DNA of 41,361 nucleotides, from positions 1-41,361 of the forward strand of contig CADAKH010000022.1 in NCBI GenBank assembly GCA_902788505.1, in the 5' to 3' direction. The notes under the pieces are model-generated. The model ran no database searches and had not been told where the DNA came from. It saw nothing but the letters and a program-made list of their open reading frames with translations. Source of the DNA: Oscillospiraceae bacterium (lineage in GTDB: Bacteria > Bacillota > Clostridia > Saccharofermentanales > Saccharofermentanaceae). Below, in pieces: positions 32,122 through 39,913 of the stretch. The first letter of the stretch is position 1. Each line of letters begins with the position of its first letter. The position numbers and the translations under genes are program-made.

Positions 32122-33876
32122 ATGAGTAGTAATTCAAAAAGACACAGTTATAAGGATCCTAAGTACAAGAATCCTAATCCGGTCAAGATCATTCCGTTGG
32201 GCGGCATCGGCGAGATCGGCAAGAACATGACCGCCTTCGAGTACAACAACGACATTATCATCGTTGACTGCGGCATGAGCTTCCCAGAAGAGAACATGCC
32301 CGGCGTTGACTGCGTGATCCCTGATTTCACATATATCAGGCGCAACAAGGATAAGCTTAAGGGCATCCTCATCACACATGGTCACGAGGATCACATCGGA
32401 TCTCTCCCCTACTTCCTGAGGGAGTTCAAGTGCCCTGTTTTCGGCGGCACAATGGCGATCGAGCTTATCAAGCTCAAGCTTCAGGACAAGAACGTTCCCT
32501 TCGAAGGAATCAAGCTCACAACATGCAAGAACGGAGACATCATAAGACTCGGCAACTCATTCTCAGCCGAATTCATCAGAGTTAACCATTCTATCGCGGA
32601 TTCCTATGCGCTCTGCATCAACACTCCCGTCGGAAGGATCGTTCACTCCGGCGACTTCAAGATCGACTACACACCGATTAACGGCAAAACGATCAATCTT
32701 CAGCGTCTGGGCGAACTCGGCAAGGAAGGCGTCCTGATGTTCATGTGCGAGAGCACCAACATTGAGATCGAAGGTTTCTCGCCCTCCGAGAAGCACGTCG
32801 GCGAAGCCTTTTCACATTATTTCCGCATGGCAGAAGGTCGCATCATCGTCGCAACCTTCTCATCGCACGTTCACCGTATGCAGCAGATAATCACCGCTGC
32901 CGAAAAGTATGGCCGCCACGTATGTCTCTCAGGCCGCTCGATGGTACAGGTCTTCAACATTGCAAACACACTGGGCTACATCGACATAAAGCCCGACACA
33001 CTTATCGATATCGACTCTATCGACAACTATCCGGACAACCAGATCGTTGTCCTCACCACAGGCTCCCAGGCAGAGCCAATGAGCGCGCTCACACGTATGG
33101 CATACTCTTCACACCGTTCTGTCGATATCACTAAGGGCGACACGGTCATCATCTCGGCTGACCCTATTCCCGGCAACGAGAAGCCTATATACAGAGTCAT
33201 CAACGAGCTCTACAAGAAAGGCGCTCATGTTATATATCAGTCGCTGGCTGACGTACACGTATCAGGCCACGCATACAGGGATGAGCTCATGATGCTCCAC
33301 ACCCTTATCAAGCCTAAATTCTTCATCCCCGTTCACGGCGAATACCGCATGCTCTGCCTCCACAAGGAGATGGCAGAGAGCCTCGGCATGAACGAAGACA
33401 ACATCTCTATCCTTGAGAACGGTGCAGTCCTTGAGCTTACTGAAGACGAAGCAAAGATCACAGACCATGTTCCCGCAGCGCCCGTCCTCATCGACGGCAC
33501 AAGCGCAGTTGATGCTGACGACAGAGTGCTTACAGACAGACTCCACCTAAGTGAAGACGGCTGTCTTGCTATTGCTATCACTGTCAACGAAGACACGGGT
33601 GATCTTGCATGCTCGCCTGCCGTTAACTCAATAGGATGCTTTGATGACGAGGAGAATATCGATGTTCTTTACGAGCTCATCTCGGATAAGGTCGATGATC
33701 TTCTGAAGCAGGCCAGCAACAAAGCCGGCAGTATCGAAGCCTTCCTCCAGAAGCGTAACTTCAGAGAGCAGATCAAGAGTTTTGTAAATTCAAAATCCGG
33801 AAAGAGACCGATGATCATCTTCAACATCAGCTATGTCGGCGGTTTTGACGATGACACGTACTACGGAGACAGGTAA
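32122..33876 (+). CDS. rnjA: Ribonuclease J
   Basis: A 584-residue beta-CASP metallo-nuclease with 5'-3' exo- and endonuclease activity in mRNA turnover and rRNA maturation. The zinc motif HGHEDH is at 86-91; further ligands lie in RVNHSIADS and VHSGDFKID; the beta-CASP part includes TTGSQAEPMSAL, and HVSGHAYRDEL marks the return to the lactamase core. About 20 residues longer at the N-terminus than B. subtilis RNase J1 (MSSNSKRHSYKDPKYKNPNP, basic). The ATG follows GAGGA. It ends 11 bases from the convergent PIN gene without a visible terminator. Confidence 0.95.
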   Translation: MSSNSKRHSYKDPKYKNPNPVKIIPLGGIGEIGKNMTAFEYNNDIIIVDCGMSFPEENMPGVDCVIPDFTYIRRNKDKLKGILITHGHEDHIGSLPYFLREFKCPVFGGTMAIELIKLKLQDKNVPFEGIKLTTCKNGDIIRLGNSFSAEFIRVNHSIADSYALCINTPVGRIVHSGDFKIDYTPINGKTINLQRLGELGKEGVLMFMCESTNIEIEGFSPSEKHVGEAFSHYFRMAEGRIIVATFSSHVHRMQQIITAAEKYGRHVCLSGRSMVQVFNIANTLGYIDIKPDTLIDIDSIDNYPDNQIVVLTTGSQAEPMSALTRMAYSSHRSVDITKGDTVIISADPIPGNEKPIYRVINELYKKGAHVIYQSLADVHVSGHAYRDELMMLHTLIKPKFFIPVHGEYRMLCLHKEMAESLGMNEDNISILENGAVLELTEDEAKITDHVPAAPVLIDGTSAVDADDRVLTDRLHLSEDGCLAIAITVNEDTGDLACSPAVNSIGCFDDEENIDVLYELISDKVDDLLKQASNKAGSIEAFLQKRNFREQIKSFVNSKSGKRPMIIFNISYVGGFDDDTYYGDR

Positions 33877-33887
33877 AAACTTACCCT

Positions 33888-34301
33888 TTACGCCAATAGC
33901 TTTAAAAGTTCTTCAGGCGAAATGGCTCTGATCTCAGCCTTCCCGTAATCTTTTATGTTGCGTGTGACTATATAGTCCGCCCCAACTGTTTCAGCACAGG
34001 CATATTGAAGTGCATCTTCGTAATCGGAGATTGCAGTATTGTTTATTGCTGTGTCTACAACATCATTACCCACTTCTGCCACTTTTAAAATCTCATTGTA
34101 CCGCTTCAAAATAGTACGTCTTTCAGCATCTGAATACTGCTTTCGCAGAATGTAATACATATTGCTAATAGAGTGAAGCGCAACATATCCGTCAATAACT
34201 TGTTTTGCGCAAAGGTCGATAACCGTAGCTGAAAAGCCTGATCTGCCATCCCTGTTAGTGAGAGCATCTATCATTATGTTTGTATCAATCAGCACCTTCA
34301 T
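33888..34301 (-). CDS. PIN-domain toxin (VapC-like)
   Basis: A ~137-residue PIN nuclease, likely the toxin of a type II toxin-antitoxin pair. Acidic site residues appear in MKVLIDTNIMIDAL (Asp6), SDYEDALQYA (Asp/Glu near 96-99) and TRNIKDY (Asp near 116), spaced as in PIN folds. PIN toxins cleave tRNA, rRNA or mRNA. ATG at 34301 is chosen because MKVLIDTN is the family start; it overlaps the antitoxin gene by 17 bases, a sign of coupling. A seven-codon longer form is possible, with GGAGGC between the two starts. Confidence 0.82.
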   Translation of the reverse strand: MKVLIDTNIMIDALTNRDGRSGFSATVIDLCAKQVIDGYVALHSISNMYYILRKQYSDAERRTILKRYNEILKVAEVGNDVVDTAINNTAISDYEDALQYACAETVGADYIVTRNIKDYGKAEIRAISPEELLKLLA

Positions 34302-34770
34302 ACTTGCGATCAATGCCTCCATGCTTGCTGATTAACTCCTCTTCAAGAATTGCCTTGTAGTCATCCCCGATATCAATCGGTCTGCAAAGTTTCATTAATT
34401 CATCAAATGCTTCCTTCTTCCGCCTCAGTTCTTCCTCGCGTAATCCTTCAGCATAGACCTTTACCCTCTCCCGGTTCTCCATCTTAAGCGTTTCCAAAAC
34501 TTCGCTTATCTCAAGATTTACCGCATATTCAGGCTTAAAGTACTCAGGAACTATCGCAAGCGTCAAGCCCATTGTATTAAGCATCTTAAGAAGAGTCTCA
34601 ATCCTGGGCTCAGTACTCTTATTCTCTATCCTTCCGATTGCAGCCTGATGAAGGCCTGATTTCCTTGCAATCTCAGTCTGCGACAGGTGTCTGGACTTTC
34701 TGATCTTGATGAAATCATCGATTATCTCGTTTCCTGTCCTTGCATTATGTCTATTCTCGTTAGCTACCAT
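34285..34770 (-). CDS. XRE-type helix-turn-helix antitoxin
   Basis: A ~161-residue protein. The helix-turn-helix is at about residues 12-70: IRKSRHLSQTEIARKSGLHQ then AAIGRIENKSTEPRIETLL, an XRE/Cro fold. The C-terminal half (about 85-161) is charged and helical and would bind and block the toxin. The start at 34770 is set by AAGGAGG eight bases upstream, rather than the longer frame to 34839. A palindrome and direct repeats in its promoter (34785-34824) suggest autorepression. Antitoxin-first order and overlap with the PIN gene fit a type II system; XRE antitoxins are more common with HigB/RelE than with PIN toxins. Confidence 0.82.
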   Translation of the reverse strand: MVANENRHNARTGNEIIDDFIKIRKSRHLSQTEIARKSGLHQAAIGRIENKSTEPRIETLLKMLNTMGLTLAIVPEYFKPEYAVNLEISEVLETLKMENRERVKVYAEGLREEELRRKKEAFDELMKLCRPIDIGDDYKAILEEELISKHGGIDRKYEGAD

Positions 34771-34778
34771 ATCCAAAA

Positions 34779-34785
34779 CCTCCTT
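34779..34785 (-). promoter_or_regulatory. RBS fixing the antitoxin start
   Basis: AAGGAGG eight bases before ATG 34770; the frame upstream runs through the operator and is not translated. Confidence 0.85.
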
Positions 34786-34824
34786 ATTCGTTATATTTAT
34801 ATCGTATTCGTTATAATTATAACG
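34785..34824. promoter_or_regulatory. Toxin-antitoxin operator: palindrome plus direct repeat
   Basis: CGTTATAATTATAACG (34809-34824) is a perfect 16-base palindrome that contains the -10 box. TATTCGTTATA occurs twice, at 34785-34795 and 34805-34815, exactly 20 bases apart, about two helical turns. This is a likely cooperative binding site for the XRE protein. Confidence 0.7.
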
Positions 34825-34844
34825 CGAAAAATAGGTCATTGCAA
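34816..34844 (-). promoter_or_regulatory. Toxin-antitoxin promoter
   Basis: Minus strand TTGCAA (34844-34839), 17-base spacer, TATAAT (34821-34816). The -35 lies inside the rel terminator hairpin and the -10 inside the operator palindrome. Confidence 0.75.
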
Positions 34845-34856
34845 CACAATGACCTA
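34827..34856 (-). terminator. Terminator of the recJ-rel operon
   Basis: TAGGTCATTG (34832-34841) pairs perfectly with CAATGACCTA (34847-34856), five-base loop, followed on the minus strand by TTTTT. Confidence 0.9.
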
Positions 34857-34876
34857 CCTGACAGCCTATTAAAGCC

Positions 34877-37489
34877 TTAGTTCCTTATGACATCAACAAC
34901 ATCTTTTACGCGCAGAATCCTCTCGCATGTACGGTCAAGCTGCTCTCTGCCTGATATGTTAATGGTTACGAAAATCCTTGCCTCAGGGCCGTCAACGACC
35001 GTATTGAGCTTGACGATGTTAATCTTCTCTTCACTGATCTTATCGAGCACGTCAATAAGCAGGCCGTTTCTGTCCATGGCAACGACAACGAGCTGAACGT
35101 CGTAGCTTGAATACTTCGCCTTTGAAAGCCACGTTACTTCGACAAGACGCTGATATCTCTGCTCGTCCCTGTCGGAATTGCCGCGGTTCTTGATGATGTT
35201 CTGGATGTTCTTGCAGGACACCTTGTGGATGCCTACGCCCTTCTCCTGTGTGACATAACCGATAATCTCATCGCCGAATACAGGGTGGCAGCACTTAGAG
35301 ATGTGCGTAACAAGAGAATCAAGTCCGTTGACTACAACTGCATCGTTGCTCTGTGCACGTCTTGCTGAGTCAGTTCTGGCACCTCTCGAAGGCTTTGCAG
35401 CAGCCGCAGCAGCGATCGCTTCGTTACCCTTCGGCGTACCGGGAGCGGCCGTCTGATGAGGATCAACATTAAGAGCGTTGATCTTGGAAACATCGTAATC
35501 GAGAACCTGCTTGGAGGTCTCAGCCGGCTTGCTTTTCGCTCCCTTGATGTTACGTGTCTGGTCAGCCTTGCCGAGTTCTATCGGAAGTTCGTTCGGGCTG
35601 TATGCAACGTTGCCGTCAGCCGTGACACGGTAGCCGAGAGCGCGGCGCTCTTCTTCCGAGATATTTCTTATGTAGTCATCACGAAGACGCGAGAAAACCT
35701 TGCTTACGCTGATCGAACCGTAGCCCAGTGCTGCAAACATATCATCCAGGGACTGGAAGTTATTTCTTCTGAGGATAGTCTCGATCGACTTGTGCATAAG
35801 GAGCTTAGCGGGATCGAAGCCGTTACGTGTGATCTCATTTGTCAGAAGCTCACGGCCTGTTGTGATGTTCTCGCTTCTTGCTTCTTTCTTGAACCAGGAA
35901 TTGATCTTGGACTTGGCATTTGCCGAGCGCGCGATATTGACCCAGTCACGTGAAGGACCCTTCACGAGCTTTGCGGAAGATTGGATCTCAACGATATCAC
36001 TGTTCTTGAGTTCGTAGGACAGCGGAACGATACGGCCGTTTACCTTGGCACCGTGCATGTGGTTGCCGATACCGGAGTGGATAGCATAAGCAAAGTCGAT
36101 AGGGCATGAACCCTTCGGCAGTTTTATTACTTCATGCTTCGGCGTATAGACGAAGATCTCGTCCGGAGCGATATTCATCTTGAACGCTTCCATGAATTCG
36201 CCTGAGTCGGTGAGCTCGTTCTGAGAATCGATGATCTGTCTCATCTCATTGATCTTCGTATCGAATTTGTCAGCCTTGAATTCATGGGAATTGCCGGCTT
36301 CCTTATAGTGCCAGTGGGCGGCGATACCGAACTCAGCGATCTGGTGCATCGCAAAAGTCCTTATCTGAACTTCGAAAGGCGTGCCCGTATGGCTTACGAC
36401 AGTCGTATGGATGGACTGGTATTTATTCTCTTTGGGCATCGCGATATAGTCTTTAAAACGTCCCGGCACGTGCTGGTACATCTCGTGGATGATACCCAGT
36501 ACCTGATAGCATTCAATGACTTCATCAACGATAATCCTGCACGCGAAAAGATCGTAGATCTCATCGATCGTCTTGCCCTTCTCGTGCATCTTTTTGTAAA
36601 TGCTGTAAAAGTGTTTCGGACGGCCTTCAATGTCGTAATGGTCAATGCCGTTCTCTTCAAGTTTCGCGCGGATCTCGGAGACAACATCCTCCATGAAGTC
36701 TTCTCTCTGCGCACGGTTGCCGTTTACGAGCTTGACGAGCTCATAGTAATCGTCCGGGTGAAGATATCTGAGACACAGGTCTTCAAGCTCCCACTTGATC
36801 TTGTAGATACCGAATCTGCCTGCGAAAGGAACATAGATATCAAGGGTCTCCTGAGCTTTCTCGATCTGCTTTTCGGGAGTCTGGAACTTCAGAGTCCTCA
36901 TGTTGTGCAGACGGTCAGCAAGTTTGATGAATATAACTCTTATATCGTCTGTCAGGGCAATGAACATCTTTCTGACATTGGATGCCTGAATATCGACTTT
37001 TGAATTATAGACAACGTTATCGAGGCTTAAGTTGAGCTTTGTAACGCCGTCAACAAGGCTGCAGACGACAGGACCGAACTTCTCGGTGACCATCGCATCA
37101 TCTACTATGGTATCTTCGATCGTGTCGTGAAGAAGTGCTGCCTGGATAGTTGCAGAATCGACCTTGAGATCGGCAAGGATAAGTGCAACTGCCACCGGGT
37201 GCGTGATATAAGGCTCACCCGTCTTACGTCTCTGGTTGCGGTGTGCCTTGTACGCGAAAATAAACGCCTTCTCCATCTCCCGGTTATCTTCTTCGATATC
37301 CTTCTCTTCGAGATTGGCGGCACGCGCATATTCGTCGTAAATGGTGATTATCTTATTGAAGCGTTCTTGCAGGTCCTGGGGGATCTCAGGCTTGTCATTG
37401 TCGTCCTGAAGATAAGCGCGTTCGGCTTCTGCCTGCACTTCCTCCTCATTTACGGCATCAAAGGTCTGATCATTCTTGCCTTTATTCAC
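34877..37489 (-). CDS. rel: Bifunctional (p)ppGpp synthetase/hydrolase Rel
   Basis: An ~870-residue stringent-response enzyme. Numbering from the GTG: HD hydrolase domain with HDTIED at 121-126; synthetase domain with RPKHFYSIYKK near 290-300 and EVQIRT near 373-378; TGS domain about 443-503; a helical region; a Ser/Ala/Lys-rich linker of roughly 100 residues (about 635-735, with a run of alanines) that is longer than usual; a zinc-finger/RIS domain with ISKCCHPVFGDEI; and a C-terminal ACT domain. Both catalytic centres look intact. The GTG at 37489 is chosen because AGGAG lies eight bases before it; it overlaps the recJ end by eight bases. Confidence 0.94.
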   Translation of the reverse strand: MNKGKNDQTFDAVNEEEVQAEAERAYLQDDNDKPEIPQDLQERFNKIITIYDEYARAANLEEKDIEEDNREMEKAFIFAYKAHRNQRRKTGEPYITHPVAVALILADLKVDSATIQAALLHDTIEDTIVDDAMVTEKFGPVVCSLVDGVTKLNLSLDNVVYNSKVDIQASNVRKMFIALTDDIRVIFIKLADRLHNMRTLKFQTPEKQIEKAQETLDIYVPFAGRFGIYKIKWELEDLCLRYLHPDDYYELVKLVNGNRAQREDFMEDVVSEIRAKLEENGIDHYDIEGRPKHFYSIYKKMHEKGKTIDEIYDLFACRIIVDEVIECYQVLGIIHEMYQHVPGRFKDYIAMPKENKYQSIHTTVVSHTGTPFEVQIRTFAMHQIAEFGIAAHWHYKEAGNSHEFKADKFDTKINEMRQIIDSQNELTDSGEFMEAFKMNIAPDEIFVYTPKHEVIKLPKGSCPIDFAYAIHSGIGNHMHGAKVNGRIVPLSYELKNSDIVEIQSSAKLVKGPSRDWVNIARSANAKSKINSWFKKEARSENITTGRELLTNEITRNGFDPAKLLMHKSIETILRRNNFQSLDDMFAALGYGSISVSKVFSRLRDDYIRNISEEERRALGYRVTADGNVAYSPNELPIELGKADQTRNIKGAKSKPAETSKQVLDYDVSKINALNVDPHQTAAPGTPKGNEAIAAAAAAKPSRGARTDSARRAQSNDAVVVNGLDSLVTHISKCCHPVFGDEIIGYVTQEKGVGIHKVSCKNIQNIIKNRGNSDRDEQRYQRLVEVTWLSKAKYSSYDVQLVVVAMDRNGLLIDVLDKISEEKINIVKLNTVVDGPEARIFVTINISGREQLDRTCERILRVKDVVDVIRN

Positions 37490-39623
37490 CTTGTATTCTC
37501 CTATAGACCTCAGAATCACTGAGTTTTACTTTGTTACCCGTTGCCAGGATGTTGAAGCACACTCTCATCGGCGTTATCGTCCTGAGCCTTATCAGGTTGC
37601 AGTCCGCGAAAACCTCGAGGCATCTCTTCGTCTGGAACGGAGTCACCGATACATCATAATTGTTAGCAACCAATCTTGCAAGGAATCTCAGATCGGCAGT
37701 GGACATTGCATTCCCTCCGAAACGCTCGATTGCCTTGTAGCAGGCACCATACTGCTCGGCCGTGGGCTTCATGGAATTTCTGATATCCTCGCCCGGAGCC
37801 ATCTTGGCGATCTGGTCTATTCCAAGTCCGCTCGTATAGAGTTTTTCCGCTATCTCGGCCTTCTTCCACATGAAGCCTTCGCCGAAATCCGGCCTGATAT
37901 CTTCAAGGTGGAGGCTGAGCGATGTCTCGCCGCGGTAGCAGTACTCGTTAAGAGTATACGCGATGTCGATCTTATCGCCTGATCTTAAGATGTTGAAGTA
38001 ATCACCCATACCGAATCCGACTGCGGAGATACTGCACTTCCCCGTACTGTCGGTAAGGTCGAGCCTTATGTGAGCGCCACCGCTCATCTGAGCGATATTT
38101 GTGATCACGAGTCCCGTTGTTACGAATATCGGCTTCGGGTTGCCGATACCGAAAGGCCTGAGCTTGCTTACCTCACGGTAGGAGTCGAATGTCAGACCTT
38201 CAGGCAGGATCTCGCACTCGGCGCAGATCGAATCCTCTTCTGACTCTTCGCCGGACTGGCCCTTTTCTTCGTATATCTTTGAAGCCTCCTGCTCGAGAGC
38301 TTCCATGAATGTGCCCATCTCAGACTTCCTTACGAGAAGCCCTGCTGCCTTCTTATGGCCTCCGAAATTGACGAGCTTATCGGAGATCCTTTCGAGACAC
38401 TCGTAAAGGTCGAAATCACCGAATGCTCTTCCCGAACCTTTGGCGCAGCCGGGTTCAGTCGCATCGTCAGTGAAAACAAGTGCGGATCTTCCGTAGAACT
38501 GCGAGAGCTTGCCGGCAACGATACCTAACACACCCTGATGCCAGTCCCTGCCGTAAACAACGATAGGACCGCAGGTGTTCGTAAGTGACCACCTGTCAGG
38601 TCTTGCGGGGTTCTCCAGTTGTGCTCTTGCCTCATCGAAAACCTTTGCTTCTATTTCCTTGCGCTCGTCGTTCTCTCTTGTGAGATCCTGCGCGGCATTC
38701 TTGGCCTCTGTGGGATTATTCTCAAGGAAGAGCTTCAAAGCATCTGTGGAATCGTAAAGTCTTCCTGCCGCATTGATACGCGGAACGAAATTAAACGAGA
38801 TAAATGTCTCATCCAGAGTCTTTCCCGGTGCCAGGAGCATGTCGTTCATGACGCCGACGCCGACATTAGAAGGCTTCTGCATACTCTTGAAAGCACGCTT
38901 TATGATCGTTCTGTTCTCGTTTGTAACAGATACGAGGTCAGCGATCGTGGCAAGTCCGGCAAGCTCTATTGCCTGTCGCCAAATGTTGCCAGTGACCTTA
39001 TGCCTGCCGTCTTTGCCCAGAGCCTCTACGAGTTTTAAGGCAACGCCCGCACCGCACAGATCAATGAAAGGATATGTGTTATCAGGCCTCTTTGCGCAGA
39101 TGACACAGTCAGCCGGCGGCAGCTCATCTTTAACATTATGGTGATCGGTTACTATGACTTTGATGCCTCTGTCCTTGAGTTCCTGAACGGTATCGACATT
39201 TGTGACACCGCAGTCTACCGTGATCACGAGGTCAGGACTCTTCTCTATGACCTTGTCCATGATCTTCTCTGTAAGGCCGTAGCCGTGCTCGGCTCTGTGA
39301 GGCACGATGTACTGCACATTCACCTGGTGGCTTCTGAAATACCTTACGAGGATCGAAGTAGCGGTAACGCCGTCGCAGTCGTAGTCTCCGTAAACAAGCA
39401 CCTTACCGTGTCTGTCGATAGTCTCATTGATGATATCGACAGCTTTTCGCATGTCATTATAAAGAAACGGATCGTGCCAGATACCGTCGTCTTCAGACAA
39501 AAACTGCTCTACAGATTGGCCTTCGGTTATACCGCGATTCTTAAGCAAAACATTAAGGAGCGTATCAGCATCCGCAACTTTTTGGGATGCCGATAAGCGC
39601 CAGTTCTTACCGGTCAATAACAT
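37482..39623 (-). CDS. recJ: Single-strand DNA exonuclease RecJ
   Basis: A ~713-residue 5'-3' exonuclease used in recombination and repair. The DHH phosphoesterase core carries VYGDYDCDG (Asp80, Asp82, Asp84), Asp137 in TVDCG and TDHH at 159-162; the DHHA1 domain includes GGHKKAAG; and an OB fold and C-terminal extension follow. The ATG at 39623 is used because family similarity begins at MLLTGKNWRL and a well-placed promoter is just upstream; the frame is open for 107 more codons but that stretch contains regulatory DNA. The recJ-rel order is common in Firmicutes, where apt often lies between; apt is absent here. Confidence 0.94.
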   Translation of the reverse strand: MLLTGKNWRLSASQKVADADTLLNVLLKNRGITEGQSVEQFLSEDDGIWHDPFLYNDMRKAVDIINETIDRHGKVLVYGDYDCDGVTATSILVRYFRSHQVNVQYIVPHRAEHGYGLTEKIMDKVIEKSPDLVITVDCGVTNVDTVQELKDRGIKVIVTDHHNVKDELPPADCVICAKRPDNTYPFIDLCGAGVALKLVEALGKDGRHKVTGNIWRQAIELAGLATIADLVSVTNENRTIIKRAFKSMQKPSNVGVGVMNDMLLAPGKTLDETFISFNFVPRINAAGRLYDSTDALKLFLENNPTEAKNAAQDLTRENDERKEIEAKVFDEARAQLENPARPDRWSLTNTCGPIVVYGRDWHQGVLGIVAGKLSQFYGRSALVFTDDATEPGCAKGSGRAFGDFDLYECLERISDKLVNFGGHKKAAGLLVRKSEMGTFMEALEQEASKIYEEKGQSGEESEEDSICAECEILPEGLTFDSYREVSKLRPFGIGNPKPIFVTTGLVITNIAQMSGGAHIRLDLTDSTGKCSISAVGFGMGDYFNILRSGDKIDIAYTLNEYCYRGETSLSLHLEDIRPDFGEGFMWKKAEIAEKLYTSGLGIDQIAKMAPGEDIRNSMKPTAEQYGACYKAIERFGGNAMSTADLRFLARLVANNYDVSVTPFQTKRCLEVFADCNLIRLRTITPMRVCFNILATGNKVKLSDSEVYRRIQGE
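37498..37502 (-). promoter_or_regulatory. RBS fixing the GTG start of rel
   Basis: AGGAG inside the end of recJ, eight bases before GTG 37489; the longer ATG form at 37519 lacks such a site. Confidence 0.8.
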
Positions 39624-39656
39624 AACAATAATCTCAACTTTATCTTTATTGGCTTT

Positions 39657-39685
39657 ATTATAGCCGAACAGAGCCAAGTTTACAA
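39657..39685 (-). promoter_or_regulatory. Promoter of the recJ-rel operon
   Basis: Minus strand TTGTAA (39685-39680), 17-base spacer, TATAAT (39662-39657), 34 bases before the recJ ATG. Confidence 0.75.
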
Positions 39686-39726
39686 AGGAACTGCCGTACC
39701 TGATCTGTATCTGATTCCGCTCATTC

Positions 39727-39774
39727 AGATACAAAACAGAGCACATTTTCATCATTGTGCTCATTTTCGTATCT
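39727..39774. repeat. Long imperfect inverted repeat upstream of recJ
   Basis: AGATAC (39727-39732) pairs with GTATCT (39769-39774) and, inside, GAGCACA pairs with TGTGCTC around a ten-base loop; A and T runs between add further pairs. Similar GAGCACAAAACAG-like text recurs at about 39791. It lies upstream of the recJ promoter, so it is more likely a protein-binding site or part of another transcript than a recJ leader structure. Nothing else is seen in 39686-39840. Confidence 0.55.
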
Positions 39775-39840
39775 AAAACAATCAATTTGAGCACAAAACA
39801 GGTACAGTAACAAATTACGCCCTTCAAAACTGTTATTTCC

Positions 39841-39889
39841 AACCCGAAAACAAGAACTGCCTCATTTCTGAGACAGTTCTTGCCGGGTT
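39841..39889 (-). terminator. Terminator of the unknown membrane protein gene
   Basis: A long stem: AACCCG with CGGGTT outside, and CAAGAACTG... with ...CAGTTCTTG inside, capped by a GAAA tetraloop on the minus strand. The minus strand continues GTTTTCGGG inside the outer stem. It begins about 25 bases after the stop at 39914. Confidence 0.8.
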
Positions 39890-39913
39890 TATGGGAGCAA
39901 TATAAGATATGGT

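Noticed and set aside
36284..37003. 239-codon plus-strand frame opposite rel
   Set aside because: Shadow frame within the HD and synthetase coding region of rel; no start signals.
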